Shown here piece after piece: positions 23,301-36,097 of a stretch of 64,000 nucleotides of DNA (position 1 is its first letter; every line of letters starts with the position of its first letter). The notes under the pieces were generated by a model. The model saw nothing but the letters and a program-made list of their open reading frames with translations, did no database searches and had not been told where the DNA came from. Source of the DNA: Phoebastria nigripes (lineage: Eukaryota > Chordata > Aves > Procellariiformes > Diomedeidae); NCBI GenBank assembly GCA_035582835.1, contig JAYKAV010000467.1, positions 600,149 through 664,148 on the forward strand, read 5' to 3'. Position numbers and translations under genes: made by a program.

Positions 23301-25700
23301 TACGTGTGTTTGATTCCCATTTTTAAAAGATTGCTAAGAGGCTAAAGTTGGTGTAATTATCTTGTAGTTCCTGATAGATTACATACTAGCTTTCTTTTGC
23401 TAAATTATAAAATTTCTTTACTTCTTTTTAAGCCTCAGATATCACAGTCTCTTTCCTTTAGAATTCCTTTAGAAATCCTAGGCCCCAATGCAGTGGTTTT
23501 TAGCCATTCATATTTGGGCCCATGGTGTCCTGTAGGACAGCCAGACATGGTCTGTGAAATGACCACAGATTAAAAAATAAAATACATTCTCACACATGTA
23601 AGCAAGGAANCAAAATGAGGGAAAATCAGTAGTTTACATTATTAGCCCAACCTGTGTTCAGCTAGAAATAAAAACTCTTGTGGGGCATCTCTGAAAAATA
23701 AGTTGAGTAACCTTGACTTAGAAAGCCCTATTTTCCCTCTGCAAACATAGGAACACTACTATCTCCTACCTGACTTGCAATAACTGTTCTCTCTTGAGCT
23801 CTTAGTTTCTTTTTTCTTCTTCCTTTGTATAAAATATGGAGTTCACTCTGACCACAGCACAGCCCTTGGGACTTAATTCTTTGATATTTTCCATTTCGTG
23901 TTGCCAGCTAGGAAGTTAAATAGAATTGTACGTCTTTCCTTCTCTTTGCGTATAAAAGAATAAGTAAATATGTACACCTTTTTTATAAGAGTGGGAGAAG
24001 GTTTTCAGGGAAGACTGGCTTAGGTTTGGATAAGGAGATTGTTGTATTTTGAACATGTTCTGGAAAGATGCTAGGGGCTGTCTCTGTTGACAATGATGGA
24101 CACACATTCATCTAATACATATTTTGTCTCAGTGCAATCACTGTGCAAAACAAAGTCCAGCACACAGTGTGCTACCACACGAAGGGTCTCAAACACAAAG
24201 CAATGACACAGGAGCACAGCATGGCAGCCCTCGCATAATAGAAACGGGCAATGTTTTTCTAAACCTTTTTAAGTTTGGGGTCTTTTTTCTTTTCCCTTTT
24301 GCTTTTTTACCTGATTTACTTCCATGTAGTACAGTGAGAACATAAAGAGAACCCAGTGGGTTTGCCTAATTTACAGCCCAACTCCAGATAAACTCTGCTG
24401 AGTGCAAAGGTAATTTTTTTTTTTTTTCCCCCTATGTACATAAGTTCCTAGGATATAGGGTCGTTCTGCAGGCCAGGAGAATTCACTTCCTACAGCTGTT
24501 TCTTTCTGATTATGCAAGAAGGCAGCTTGTGTTGATGATTTGACCAAATATAACTTTCAACAGACCGAAATGAGTGTATGTCTTTTGTGAGAACTTGAGT
24601 TTTCAAGAGCAGCACTCATCTTTTACTATGGCTGTTTCTTTTGGAAGCATACAGTTAAATCCACAGGTACAGTCCAGTGACACAGGGATATCTTGTTTAG
24701 TGTGTTTATAAACATGGCCTATGTAGAATGAATTTTAAATGCTGGAAGTTTCTTTTATTTTAGCAATTTAAAAACATGGGTAGGATCACCCACATAAAAT
24801 GTCCATTAGTGTATCTTCCATTGATTTGTCTCATTAAATATAACTCCAAACCAAAGTAATATAGGATTTTTTTTCCGACTGCCTTGTGGATTTTGTCAGT
24901 GGTGTATGAACAATGGTTTTAAATGTGGTTGACTGTTTCATAGTTTTTTATCATATATAACTTCTAATAATAGAACAAATCCTCCTCTATGGCAAACCAC
25001 TTCCAAGTCTGAAAGAACCAATGTTGAATTACTGTGATTCATCCTCTTGGTACCCCAAACTGTATCTCCAGGGCTGCCAGACTTCCAGTGTTTTGGAGAT
25101 TAATAGGCTCTGTTTTCTGTTTCTGGAAGGGATTTTGTAGTCTGGCTTTGAATAGGCTAGGGAGGAAAGAAATAAATTTAACAACTTTTAATGTCCTTGA
25201 AGGTCTTAATTTAACTGATTGACAGGCCTTCATCCAGAATTGAATTAGCTGTAAATCTAACTTAGCAATTACCCTATAATTTGCATCTCTTGTACACAAA
25301 TACAGCCAAACTCCTTAAAATGAAGTAAGGATTTAGGAAAGATTTTAGCTTCATTCCAGCAAGGAAACAGGTGAATTTGACATTATATTAAGTTCAAGAT
25401 CTAACAGTTTTATCAAGTGCTGTGATTGTTGTGACTGAGTCAGCAGCTACGTTGTAGGAAAGTCGACCTCTGTCTATTACATCAGAAGATTTTTCTCTTA
25501 CACAACTAAATTGAGAGATGTTTTCTGGACCTATCCTGATGAGATTTCCACTCAGATTTCTAATCTGATAAGCTTGTGGACAAAACTTTCAAACCTGATG
25601 ATGTTTGCTCCTGAGTAGTTCAAACAAGAAAGCCTTCAGAAAAGTATACAATAGCAACTTCTCATTTTATCTGTTCTGGAATTGTTAGTAACTGTTACAC

Positions 25701-25760
25701 TTAGGGACAGATTGTCAGTTGATATACACCAGTATTGTTCCATCAAAGTGAAAAGAGCCA
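25701..25760. repeat. Remnant of an old amniote interspersed repeat (candidate)
   Basis: GGGACAGATTGTCAGTTGAT followed by ATACACCAGTATTGTTCCAT resembles a widespread reptile and bird repeat that reads approximately gccagattctcagctggtgtaaatcagcatagctcca. It is recognised from memory only, and short. Confidence 0.3.
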
Positions 25761-28700
25761 AGTTAACAAGCCTGGTAAGGTGGAGATCTAGGTTTTATAT
25801 GGAAAATGGGGGAGGGAGAGGTAACATAGAAGTGGAATCAGAAACTTAAGGTCTTAGTCAGCTAAGATTTAGGTACCTGCTCTAAGCTAGTAGTCTACCA
25901 TGGCTCTATAACTGGTGGTCAGAAATATCTATCTTCAGAAGGTGATTTATTCTATGCTAAAATATGTCTCTAAAAGAGAAATTCCCTGTAAAAAATTCCT
26001 TTTTGGAAATGTATGTTCTATTAAACTGAGAAAGAAGTAGGCCTAAAATATAGTAAAATAGATGCTTATATTTTAGATGGCTGAATTCCTCCCTTAGCAG
26101 CTGGCAAACAAAGGGATACCTTTGACAACAAGAACAGCCAATGGTTGAGAGATTGCTCTTGGTTTAGTCACGGCTTTTCATAATTTTTGCAAAAATCTGT
26201 ATGCTGTAAATTAATGACCACCAGAGCACTTTGGGCAGGTTATGAGTAGCACAAATGATATTAAGGAGACAGACACTAACCAATGAATCAGTGTTACGCA
26301 TGCAGAAGCCTCCTTTAGCTGGATGCCATTGCTGAGATGATGCCAGTGGTTAATAACATTAAGGCATTTTTTGTTTATTAGAACCAGGTGCCTATGTACT
26401 CATTCTGAATTTCACTGTCTGGTGAAGAAAAGGATTTTGCAGAAGGAAAATTAAGATGGGTACTAATAATTATTAGTCTGGAAAGTTTAGAGCTCAAAGA
26501 CATGAATATGCCAGCTTTGTTACATTTTTGAGAAAGGGGGTGGGAAAGAGAGTGGCCGTCAAGGTAGATTTTTTAAGCAAAACAATAAAGCTTTCTAATC
26601 CCACTGTGTATGGGTAGATGCTTGCATCCATTTTGTGAAAAAAAGTTATATTCATGATTTGGTCTGATGTCTCTACGGACACCAAATGATTGTCTGAATT
26701 TTGTTGTAATCATGGGTCTATCTTGAAAAACCTTTGTGGCAGAATCCAGAATATTCTAGAAGGTCTCTGTACTTTTTAGTCCAGAAAACGTTGCTGATGC
26801 TATATTTTTACAAAAAGGTGGAGAACTGAGAATAGAGCTCATAAAATTTGTTTTGTGTTAAGGTTATATTTTCCAGTCATTCGAAGATAGGTCATAATAC
26901 CTGTTGCATGCTGATAAATTTATGATCCTCTGTACACTGCTAATCGTTTTCAGAGGTGTTGTTTATGATGGATGCTTCCCATGGAGAAAAAGGCTGCATT
27001 TCCTTAAATTCGCTATTTTATCAAGCATTTCTGGGCTTTTCATAAGCAAAAACTACTTTTGTTACAGTCACTGGCATAGTGCCTCATAAAGAACTTGCTA
27101 AGGAGGTTGTGTGATTTCTTAAGCCTTTTAAAATTTTTGAATAGTCATTTTTAAAACCTTTTCTAAGAATTGTCTTCTTTCCCCAAAATCTTCTACAAAC
27201 GGGTATGTTTTTGTGTTTGGAAAAGGATCACATAGATTTTTCCAATGGGACATGGGCCAAAGGACCCCTGGGGCAATAACTGAGATCAAGAAAGAACTTT
27301 AAAACGACCTGGCAAGAATTTCCTTGTTTTCTCCTGTAATCTGTGGGAGCGAGCAAGAATCTGTACTTCATAACCATAGCTTAGGAAAAAGATATGTAAT
27401 TAATTCTCTCAGTGATGAGTTCTGCTCACCAATCCGTTTTCTGATTTGTTTATATTTGTCAGAGAACGCTGTGTAATGCCTGCTGCCATTCTTCTTACTG
27501 TTAATTAACTGGACTGTAATTTAATTGTCCCTTATATTGTTCTGCATCAGAAATCTTAAATAGTATTTTTTCCTAAAAGCCAGGCATTTCCCTTGAATGC
27601 AAGCCAAGATTTTGCAGCATATGTCTTAAGTAAATGAGCTGCATGTGATACTAATAATTTCAGGTTTCTCTTTTTCAGTCTGTAATAGGCTTTGGCACAA
27701 ATCTGTACTTTCCTGTGTCTTTTCAAAATTATTTCTGGGGCTCTTCAAAGGGGATAGTTATAACTCATTTTTGTGATTTGGCCTCCATGCCAGTAAGCTG
27801 CATGAAAGTAACATGCTCGCCTCTACTATCCACGAGTACATGTTCAAGAGAAACTGTGTTCTTTGTCTTTGTACTCTCTCCTGCTGTCAGGAGCTTCCAG
27901 AATTGAAATAACTTGTGAGTGAAAATCCTAATTGTCAGTCTTAGATCTCAGTTCTTCTGCCTCTATGTGAGTGTTTCCTGGTCACACGAATTAGACTATT
28001 GCAAATAAAGAGGTTACTCAGGCAAATAAAGACTGAAAGACCAGGTCCATATTACCTACTCCTTAGAGGTCTGCATCTGCAATCATTCATCTTCAAATTT
28101 TACCATCAACTTATCTCAGTTGAGTCATGGCTAAATATTTTTCTACCTAGTAACAATTAATTCCTGGTGGCAGCTGCCTGTTCTCAAATCACATTCTGTA
28201 CCCATGTGCCTGCAACACATATAGTTAATTATGACAGAGGACCTGGAAATGTTATTAGAGTCCAACCACTTAGAGACCCTCATTAATTACATACAGGGCT
28301 ACCCATGATCGGTCACATTGTCCACTTAGTGAGATCTGTGTAGTATTGAGTCTGCACAGAGAAAAATCATAAGAATTAACATGGAGAAAGAAAGCATCTA
28401 CTTTCTACTCTGTGAGGGAGAAGAATGCCTAAGGATCTTCAGAAATAGGAGAAAAATTGATATGTTATATTTCTGGAGTGTCTAATTTATGATGGAATAT
28501 CTGCAATATCGATGTTAGATAAATGTATATGTTCCTTTCTTCTTGTTACTTGTCATGAAAAATTACTATGTTTTGTGAGGTATGTTAATGCTCTTTGCAT
28601 TCCCTACTGAGTTTTTGAGAAAGGAAGGAGGAGGAAAAACATTAGCTGAGGGGTGCACTTACAGACTCAAGAAACCTACTGCTTTTCACAGCAGACTGTC

Positions 28701-30639
28701 ACATCTTCAGGACATGTTAGTCTTCTTGTTTGTACACGCATCACCTATTCAGGTAGAGTAGGGCTGGGGTGGGACCTTCTTTTTGCAGAAAAAGAGGTAG
28801 AGAAAGTCAGAATAGCAGCTAGGTAGGGTGAAATAAGAGAGAACAAACCATATTTAGGGGCAGAAGTATGCTATGCCATTTTTTCCCCTCTTAAAATATT
28901 CTCAAATATTGAAGTGTCTCCTCTCCCATTACTATTTCTTTCTATGAGTGCCTCATCTTACACTGGATAAGGAGAGGTTTCTTTCAGCACTTAACAGATA
29001 TGAAACATGGAATCAGCATGGCTTTTCCACTCTTATGACAAATATCACTGAACCTCTTGAAATATCCTTGTAGTTGCTGGGAATGGGCTTTTGGCAATAA
29101 GGTAAATAGTGGTGTCTTCCCCACAACGTTGACAAAGCAACTGAGCACAGCAGATTGTCATAATTTGCCCAGGATTACAGAGCAAAGCTGTTATTCTTCA
29201 GCTTTCCTCTTGCTCTTTGACATTGTTTCCACCCATTGCCATTAATTTCTCAGAACACCTGTGAAGTGATCAGCATATGGCCTTCCTATGTGACTGCTAA
29301 TGAGCTTATTAAAATCTACAGCACAAAATTACAGTTGCATGTGATTTTTGCCTTACTTTACACTGGGCTTTTAATTACCTGCAAGCACTTTATGAAATAC
29401 TGTGGCTTAATAACTTTGCGGTGTTATTCTCTAATGTTATTTGAAAATAGGGAATTCAGTGGGCTGGGAGTACTTAGTTTGGCTGAGAAGTTTGGTAACT
29501 TTTACTTAAAGCAACATTTCTCCCCAGGCCTTTGCTATAGAGAACATGCTAGATGACAATCCTAACAGTAAAACAATGGATTCTGTAGAAGTTAGGTGTA
29601 CCTAAACAGTGTGTAGATCTTGTGCTAGCTCTTAGTATAGGGATAAATATCAGTCTTAATCCTAAAATGACAGCTTGATATCAAAAGAACATGGGACTAT
29701 TTAAATAGTGAAGAATTTCTAGCTGAATTCCCAAAGATTTCCCATAGAATAGCAAAAGTCACTGAACTGTTTTAATGCTAAAAAACCCCCAAATATTCAT
29801 GTCTGCCAGTATTTGAGAAAAAGGGCCACTAGGAAACTGGAAAATATTGCTCTTACTTCAGAACACAATAATTCTGCATTCATGTGTTTTGCTTTGTTTT
29901 CATGTGTTTCTTTCCCTGCTGCCTTTCAAGGCTTCATAGTGAGTGATTCGGTTTAGTTTGGCATGTTCATTGTAAGCTAAACATGATGTTTGTTCCTCAC
30001 ATTTTTTCTTCTTAAGGGTCGAACTCCACAATTGTAGGAATTAAGTGGAACTAACAGCAGTAATCATTCCCCTTGGATGCATTCTGGAAGTAGCTGATTT
30101 AGTCTGTTCCATTTTCAGTAATTAGCTCATTAGGTTCCTCCTCCTATCATTGTTCTGATCTTCATCGGATCTCTGTGTTTGTAGTGATTGGATTTTAAAT
30201 AGAGAACCTAGCACAGGTAAAAGGTCACGACTGTTCATTTTAAAATTATCTCAATTTTTAAGCACAGCTTTCTTTGGTTTTACTATAAAGTCTCTCTGTC
30301 ATTGGGATATGGAATGATGGTTTGTGTGAACTGTGAATGACACAGGTACATTTTTGTGTGCATTGTCTTCAAGGAGGCAGCAATTGGAACAAGCCTAGTG
30401 TGCAGATGCTTCTGTGGAACCGGTGCCTCAGGACATCTTTATGCGCTCTTGAGCTTGGGACAGCAATGTGCAGAGATTAGTGTGAAGCTGCTGGCAGCTG
30501 GGAAAGAGATATTTTTATCACCTGATATAAACAAATATCCCTTCCATAAGGGGTAGATAAGAGACAGATACTGAAGTCCCTGTGGCATCACAGATCCCTT
30601 ACAAACTTTCAGGATAGTCAGTGTGGCGTGAGTATCACT

Positions 30640-30684
30640 GCTTATTCTGTCAAAGGAATTTAAGCTTATTCTGTCAGAGGAATA
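30640..30684. repeat. 24-bp tandem duplication
   Basis: GCTTATTCTGTCAAAGGAAT at 30640 recurs at 30664 as GCTTATTCTGTCAGAGGAAT, with one mismatch. Confidence 0.85.
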
Positions 30685-30755
30685 TTATATGTTCCTTGCA
30701 AAAAAATATGGTATTAGTGACATTCCTGCCAAAACAAATTGATCTGGACAAGTAG

Positions 30756-30777
30756 ATTCATTATCCATTCATTATCC
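30756..30777. repeat. 11-bp tandem duplication
   Basis: ATTCATTATCC occurs twice in direct succession. Confidence 0.9.
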
Positions 30778-32545
30778 ACACAGAGCTGTAAATGGTTTGG
30801 GGTTGCTACCCAATTACTATAAAATCCGTCCAGCCTTGCTCTTTCTAGACTTTTTCAAGGCATTTTAGTTACAGCTTCATTATAGAATTTTTTTCTTGGT
30901 GTTTCCAAATTCTTTCATCAGTTGTCCAAGTGTGAGGCAGATTAGGACTGCTATTTTTATTTTATGCAACACACAGTTTTAGAGTAGTATGCTAGATGAC
31001 CGGCTGAGATAAGTCTGTGTTATTTCTTTGGCTTCTGTGGAGCTACCCTGACTGACATGAGCATAAGATCCAGTTCAGTACCAATTAACACATCAGCTAA
31101 TATGCTTGAAAACGATCTTTCTTATTCCTCATTGCCTCTGAGTAATTCCAAAAACTGTGAACATTAAAGTTATACTTCTCTCTAATGGAGCAATGTGTAT
31201 TATTTATGCAGGTAGCAGCTTCAGATTCAGATAGACTTTCTGAAGGGCAAATTTATTTTAGACATAATTATTAGACTTGAGAAAAAGCCATACAATTGTC
31301 ATGAAAAGAATGAATTGCTAACCAGTTCAAATTATATTAACAAAACAAGGAAGAGGTATATTTGTCATATTAATAAGCTACTGAAAGATCTCACTTCTTG
31401 CATATATTTAAATCACTGTACTTCATGGGGCAGTTTAGCACTTGTTTCTGCCTTCACCGGTCAGGCTAAGTGTGACTGACAAACCTTGCAGTGTCAGATT
31501 CTGTGTGCTGTGTGCTGGCAACCTTGAAACCACAAGGATGACAGTCCTAAACAGGACTACTGATATGATTATTGTGGTGATCAGGTATATGTTACCATGG
31601 ACAACAAGTTGTTTTGCACTGTAACATAGGTGCTGCCTCAAGAGTAGGCTAATATTGAAAGCGAAGAGTATCTTTGCCTTGTCCACGCCCTGACACTGCT
31701 CATACAGCCTGATTCATTGAAATTTGCTCCGGTTAGACTGTTGTAGGCAAACCTAAGATACTTCTCTCTGTCATTTGCTAGAACCTGAGTGCCTTATTCA
31801 AAGCTGTATATTTTGTTTCCATGTTAAATGTATAGTGAAACATTCAGACTTCAGTTTTGCCCATTGCCACAGGGATGGAGCTCTTTTGATCGATGAGAGG
31901 TGTACCCATGTAATAATGAAGGGCAACAACTCCTAATAATAGCAAATCACTAAGGATTAATGTTGATTTTTTTTTCCTTGGTTTCTTTCTTGTTTCCTGT
32001 TTCTCCAAGGTCTCATTATCTCATAAAACCACATAAATTTTGATATAACAAAACAGTATATTATTGTGTTTTTAAGTCAGGAGAATGATGTGCTTCTCCA
32101 ATTTATCTTTGAACTATAGCTGGTCTCAACAGAACATCATTTAAGCTTTGGGAATCATGACATCTCTCCCTGTTCTTTTTCTCTTCTGCTTAGAAGTATT
32201 CTTAACTTCTGAAATCCTGTAAAACCTTGGCTTTCTGCATCAAAACTTGAGAGTGGTCAGATATATTAGCTGTAGAGTAAGTGGCAGGGATTCAGGACAA
32301 AAAGTAGCTACTGAAGAGCATTTGCTGGTAATTCTGTCTTGTTTTGTTGAAACTAAAATTTTCTGATCAAATTTCTGCTGAGGAAGGTTTCTGAGGTTCT
32401 GCATAGAATTTCTGTCTGTAATCAAGAAGTGGTGAGTCCAAAGCAGGCAGTAGGNAGCTGGGTCTGTCACACCCCAAATGAGTTCTCACTGCTCTTGATA
32501 TAATGACTGTTCTGGGGTGAGTCTGTTTCTCTCTCCTGTTGTGGG

Positions 32546-32582
32546 TTTGGTTTTGTTTTTTGTTTTGTTTGTTCTTTTTTTT
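32546..32582. repeat. T-rich low-complexity tract (TTTTG-like)
   Basis: This is a run of T interrupted only by G, then a pure T run. A similar TTTTG tract lies at about 32745-32770. Confidence 0.8.
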
Positions 32583-34236
32583 TCATGAAAAACTTTTAAG
32601 GGTTTTTGGTTTTATCTGGATATGACCAGGGAGCATTTTAAGAAATCCCTCTGATGAAATGGAAGAAATTATTTCCAATTCCAGCATTCAGTCTATGCAA
32701 GGGAGCAGGATAACAGCAATAGAGGCGAAAAACTGTTTCGTTTAGGTTTTTGTTTTGTTTGTTTTGTGTCGTTTTTTCTCATGGTTTCCTGTTTAAATTT
32801 GCTAATTTCCTGGAAAACTTTTGCTGATACATACAAGGAGTAAAATTTGAGTCAAATTGCAGATTCAACTCTCCTTGCAAACTGGGCTAATCTGATTGTG
32901 TTGGGTTGTGCTTGTGTTGGCTAATTTTCTGGGTCTGGCTGAGCTTTAGCAAGACATTTAAAGAATTTCTATTATTTGCATACATTTTCATGTATTGCAT
33001 TGTGAAATTAGAGGTTAGTTTGGCAACATGAATTACTGGTATGGTTTGGAGCTTTCTTAAGAGCAATTAGTGGCTAGAAGATATTTTCTTTTTCTAGATT
33101 CTTTTGTATTATGTGAATGTACTAGGAGATGAATCAAGAGTGATTTGCCACAAAATTATGATTTGCCACATCTTAATAATTGTAAGCCTGCCTCTCCTGG
33201 CACGATTCTCCGTGAGGGACAAACTAACCACTATTTCATAAGCACCAGTTATCAAACTAACATGTTATGCATCTTCCACTGTGTTTATACCTGAAAAGAA
33301 AAGATTTAAATCAGTCAGCAGCAGCAGCATGGGAAAGTAACTCCAATTTAGTGGTGGTACGGTTTTCCAGGTGCTTTCATTTCAGACCTTTCAGAACTTG
33401 AAACGGTATCTGAATTAATTCGCAAACTTGGAAAAGAAGAACGTGCATAAAAAAAATAGCAATGTTACAGTGCTGTCAACTGAAATAAGCCTTAATATAT
33501 ATACTAATTAAAAAATGCTTAAAATCTATGCTGGAAATGTTGAGGGTTTTTTCTGGTCTTTTGCTTATGTGATTCTAGTGGGATTTCAAATCTGAAATAC
33601 GTTCTTTACACTTAAAGGAACGCACTAACAGAAATCAGTTGGCTTTTTTTTTTTTTGTCTGGTAATTAAGCATCCCCAAAATTCCTAAGTTGTTAAACAC
33701 CTCTGATACCTGTTAAAGCCCAACATCTTCAGTCTACCTTGGGAAAAGAAATTATGATCCTGTGAATACTTTGGAGAACATCCTTCCTTCAAAGAAATGG
33801 TCAAGTATTAGGCTTCCTATCTAAGAAGGATGAGGGAAGATAAATGTCATGAATTGAGACAGACTGAACTTCTAATTAGAAGGCAGCCTGGCCAGTACAG
33901 CCAAGTTGGAGTGAGTCCAAGAAAAATAAACATGGAGGTGAGAATAAAAGTCAAACCGAGCTACCAGCTAGAGAAGAGGACAACTGGGGGTATTTGTGTC
34001 AGTCTCATATGGAGCACACAGAGTGAAGAGAGCAAAATCAAGGGATAGTGTCGCTGAGTATGCTGCTGGATGAACCTCATCCAGTATGGGTTGCCTTTTA
34101 GCGGCCAGGAAAGTTCTTGGGGGTTCAAGTGGAACTGGATTCCTTACCTATCTTCAAGTTATTGTGTCTTTTAACAGCTAAAAATAATTTTACTTGTTGG
34201 ATAACTCAAATTACTGTATACAATGCGCACGTATAC

Positions 34237-34788
34237 TGTCATGGTTTAACCCTAGCAGCACCTAAACACCACGCAGCTGCTTGCTCACCCCCCTGCTCCG
34301 GTGGGATGGAGGAGAGAATCAGGAGGGCACGAGTAGGAAAACTTGTGGGTTGAGATAAAAACAGTTTAATAATTGAAATAAAACAAAGTAGAACAGTAAT
34401 AGTAACAGTGATAACAACAACAACAACAACAATATACAAAGCAGGCGATGCACAATGCAATTGCTCACCACCCGCCGAACCCATGAGAGCCCGTCCCCGG
34501 GACCCAAAGCCCCCACACCCTTAGTTTTTATACTGAGCATGACGTCGCATGGTATGGAATACCCCATTGGCCAGCTGGGTCAACNGCCCCGGCTATGCTC
34601 CCCCCGCCAGCTTCCCATGCACCTGGCAGGGCATGGGAGGCCGAAAAGTGCCCGGTGCAAGCACCACCCAGCAACACCCAAAACATCAATGGGCCATCAA
34701 CGCTCCTATTATACCAAACTCAAAACACAGCACACCCTCCCCAACTACTGGGAAGAAAGTTAACTCTGTCCCAGCCAGAACCAGGATA
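34237..34788 (-). mobile_element. Solo LTR of an avian ERVL-type endogenous retrovirus, copy 2
   Basis: This is a near copy of the LTR at 10071-10628 in the same orientation. It begins TGTCATGGTTTAACCC and ends CCAGGATA, where the expected terminal CA has become TA. The flanks carry a perfect 5-bp duplication, TATAC, at 34232-34236 and 34789-34793. The duplication differs from CCATG at copy 1, so the two LTRs come from separate integrations and do not bound one provirus. The minus strand carries the same TATA box and ATTAAA hexamer. No internal retroviral sequence adjoins it. Base 34585 is ambiguous. Confidence 0.9.
34525..34547 (-). promoter_or_regulatory. LTR promoter elements: TATA box and CRE-like site (copy 2)
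   Basis: TATAAAAA on the minus strand (rc of 34525-34532) and CGACGTCA (rc of 34540-34547) are both preserved exactly as in copy 1, although CpG sites elsewhere in this LTR have decayed. Confidence 0.6.
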
Positions 34789-34999
34789 TATACACATACA
34801 TGTGGTGTAGTCTTTAATAATATATATACTGCATAGAGATTCCCCCTTGATGCTGCTGGCAAATTTATAAAAGAATTCTGTAATGCTGGGGACTCTATTA
34901 GCAGGGGCACACCCCTCCTCATTAAACTGCATCCATGATAGTGTGTTGAGTTCCCCCTGCCCTCCCCACCTCCCCCAACATACAAGAATGATACCAACA

Positions 35000-35364
35000 T
35001 ACTGGAGCAAGTTCAGCAGAGGGTCACCAAGATGCCCAGGGAGCTGGAGCTCTTGCCCTGTGAGGAGAGACTGAGGGACCTGGGCTTGCTCAGCCTGGAG
35101 GTGGGAAGGTTTCAGAGGGACCTCAGAGCAGCCTTCCTATACCTATAAGTGGGTATATCAGGCTTGACATAAGGAAAAGTTTTTTCACTATAACAACAGT
35201 AAAGTAGTGAAACAGGTTGCCCTGAGAGCTTGTGCAATCTTATTTTTGGAGGTTTTCAATATTCAACTCCAGCTCTAAGCAACCTTGTCTGATCTTATAG
35301 CTGACCCTGCATGGAGCATGACCTCCCAAGGACCCTTCTAATCTGAAATATTCTATGACCCTAC
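35000..35364 (+). mobile_element. Old 5'-truncated CR1 fragment
   Basis: It starts within the last part of ORF2 (CTGGAGCAAGTTCAGCAGAG, then GAGGAGAGACTGAGGGACCT, then CTCAGCCTGGAG). It continues through GGCTTGACATAAGGAAAAGT to a degraded 3' end with CCTTCTAATCTGAAATATTC. The CR1 landmarks are in the right order, but it has many substitutions and deletions, so it is older than the copy at 42315-43195. No usable frame remains. Confidence 0.82.
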
Positions 35365-35925
35365 AATTAACCACAGAAGAGAACTGCATAATTGATCAGT
35401 CTGCAGTCGTGATTTACTGCAAAATAGTTGCTGCAGTGGGATTTAAATTCTTATGGTGCTTAGAATTTTGTAATAAATTTGTGTAAAACTGGAAGTGCAA
35501 TTATGCTTTAATATCTTCTTTACACTTGACTATAAATTACAAAATTTTTCTGGTGTAGTTCTGTTGGCTGAGGATGGATATGCCTATAAAGTCAGGTTAA
35601 GAGACAGGATGTATTTGCTCAGGTATAGCACTGTGGAACTATCTCAATTCTTTGTCCATCCCTGTAGATATGCTCTGCAAATCAGACTGAAATTGGTATG
35701 TGAAGAGGGGTGAGCCCTATTTCTTTTACTGCCTGATGGGTCTAATTAAGTTTGCACTTACACGGCACACAAAAAAGATGAAATTTTGCTCTCCAGGACT
35801 ATATAGCATATATTCCTGACATCTGTGGAATGGAGATGCTGGAAATGATCCTTATGAATCCTTTTGGGATGTATAAGTGAGAAGTACTACACCTCAGCCA
35901 ACCGTTACAGTAAAATAAAATCAGT

Positions 35926-36097
35926 ATTATCAATATAAGCTTCATCAGTTGATTTACACTGCAGTAAAACACTAGTTTTTCAACAGATATAAACTAAAAT
36001 CAAGAAAATAAAGTTAGTAAAATAAAATCTATAAAGTAAAAACAACATTATCAATGTAAGCTCCATCAGTTGATTTACACTATAGTAAAACACTAGT
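35926..36097. repeat. Direct duplication with 121-bp period
   Basis: The 51 bases 35926-35976 recur at 36047-36097 with a constant offset of 121 and about four mismatches. The core TCAGTTGATTTACACT and the end AGTAAAACACTAGT are shared. The bases before each copy (TAAAATAAAA-like) are also similar, so the duplicated unit may cover most of the 121 bp. Confidence 0.85.

Larger units (their letters stand above)
20546..34231 (+). other. RAB3C intron, long unique segment (no gene seen)
   Basis: This is noncoding DNA of ordinary intronic composition. Short open frames (at most 106 codons, at 29236-29556) have no recognisable product. It contains homopolymer runs (T-run at 24413-24427), small tandem duplications near 30.65 and 30.76 kb, TTTTG-rich tracts near 32.55 and 32.75 kb, and a faint old amniote repeat near 25.7 kb. 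Ambiguous bases lie at 23610 and 32455. The stretches 27420-27600 and 29230-29560 look compositionally like conserved noncoding DNA, which is a guess. Confidence 0.55.

Noticed and set aside
28230..28300. Possible decayed CR1 3' end (GTCCAACCACTTAGAGACCC)
   Set aside because: Only one short block fits and no terminal octamer is nearby, so it is not called.
10071..34788. Interpretation of the two LTRs as the ends of one large provirus
   Set aside because: Target-site duplications differ (CCATG and TATAC), each LTR is flanked by its own pair, and the interval contains a CR1 and unique intron but no gag, pol or env.
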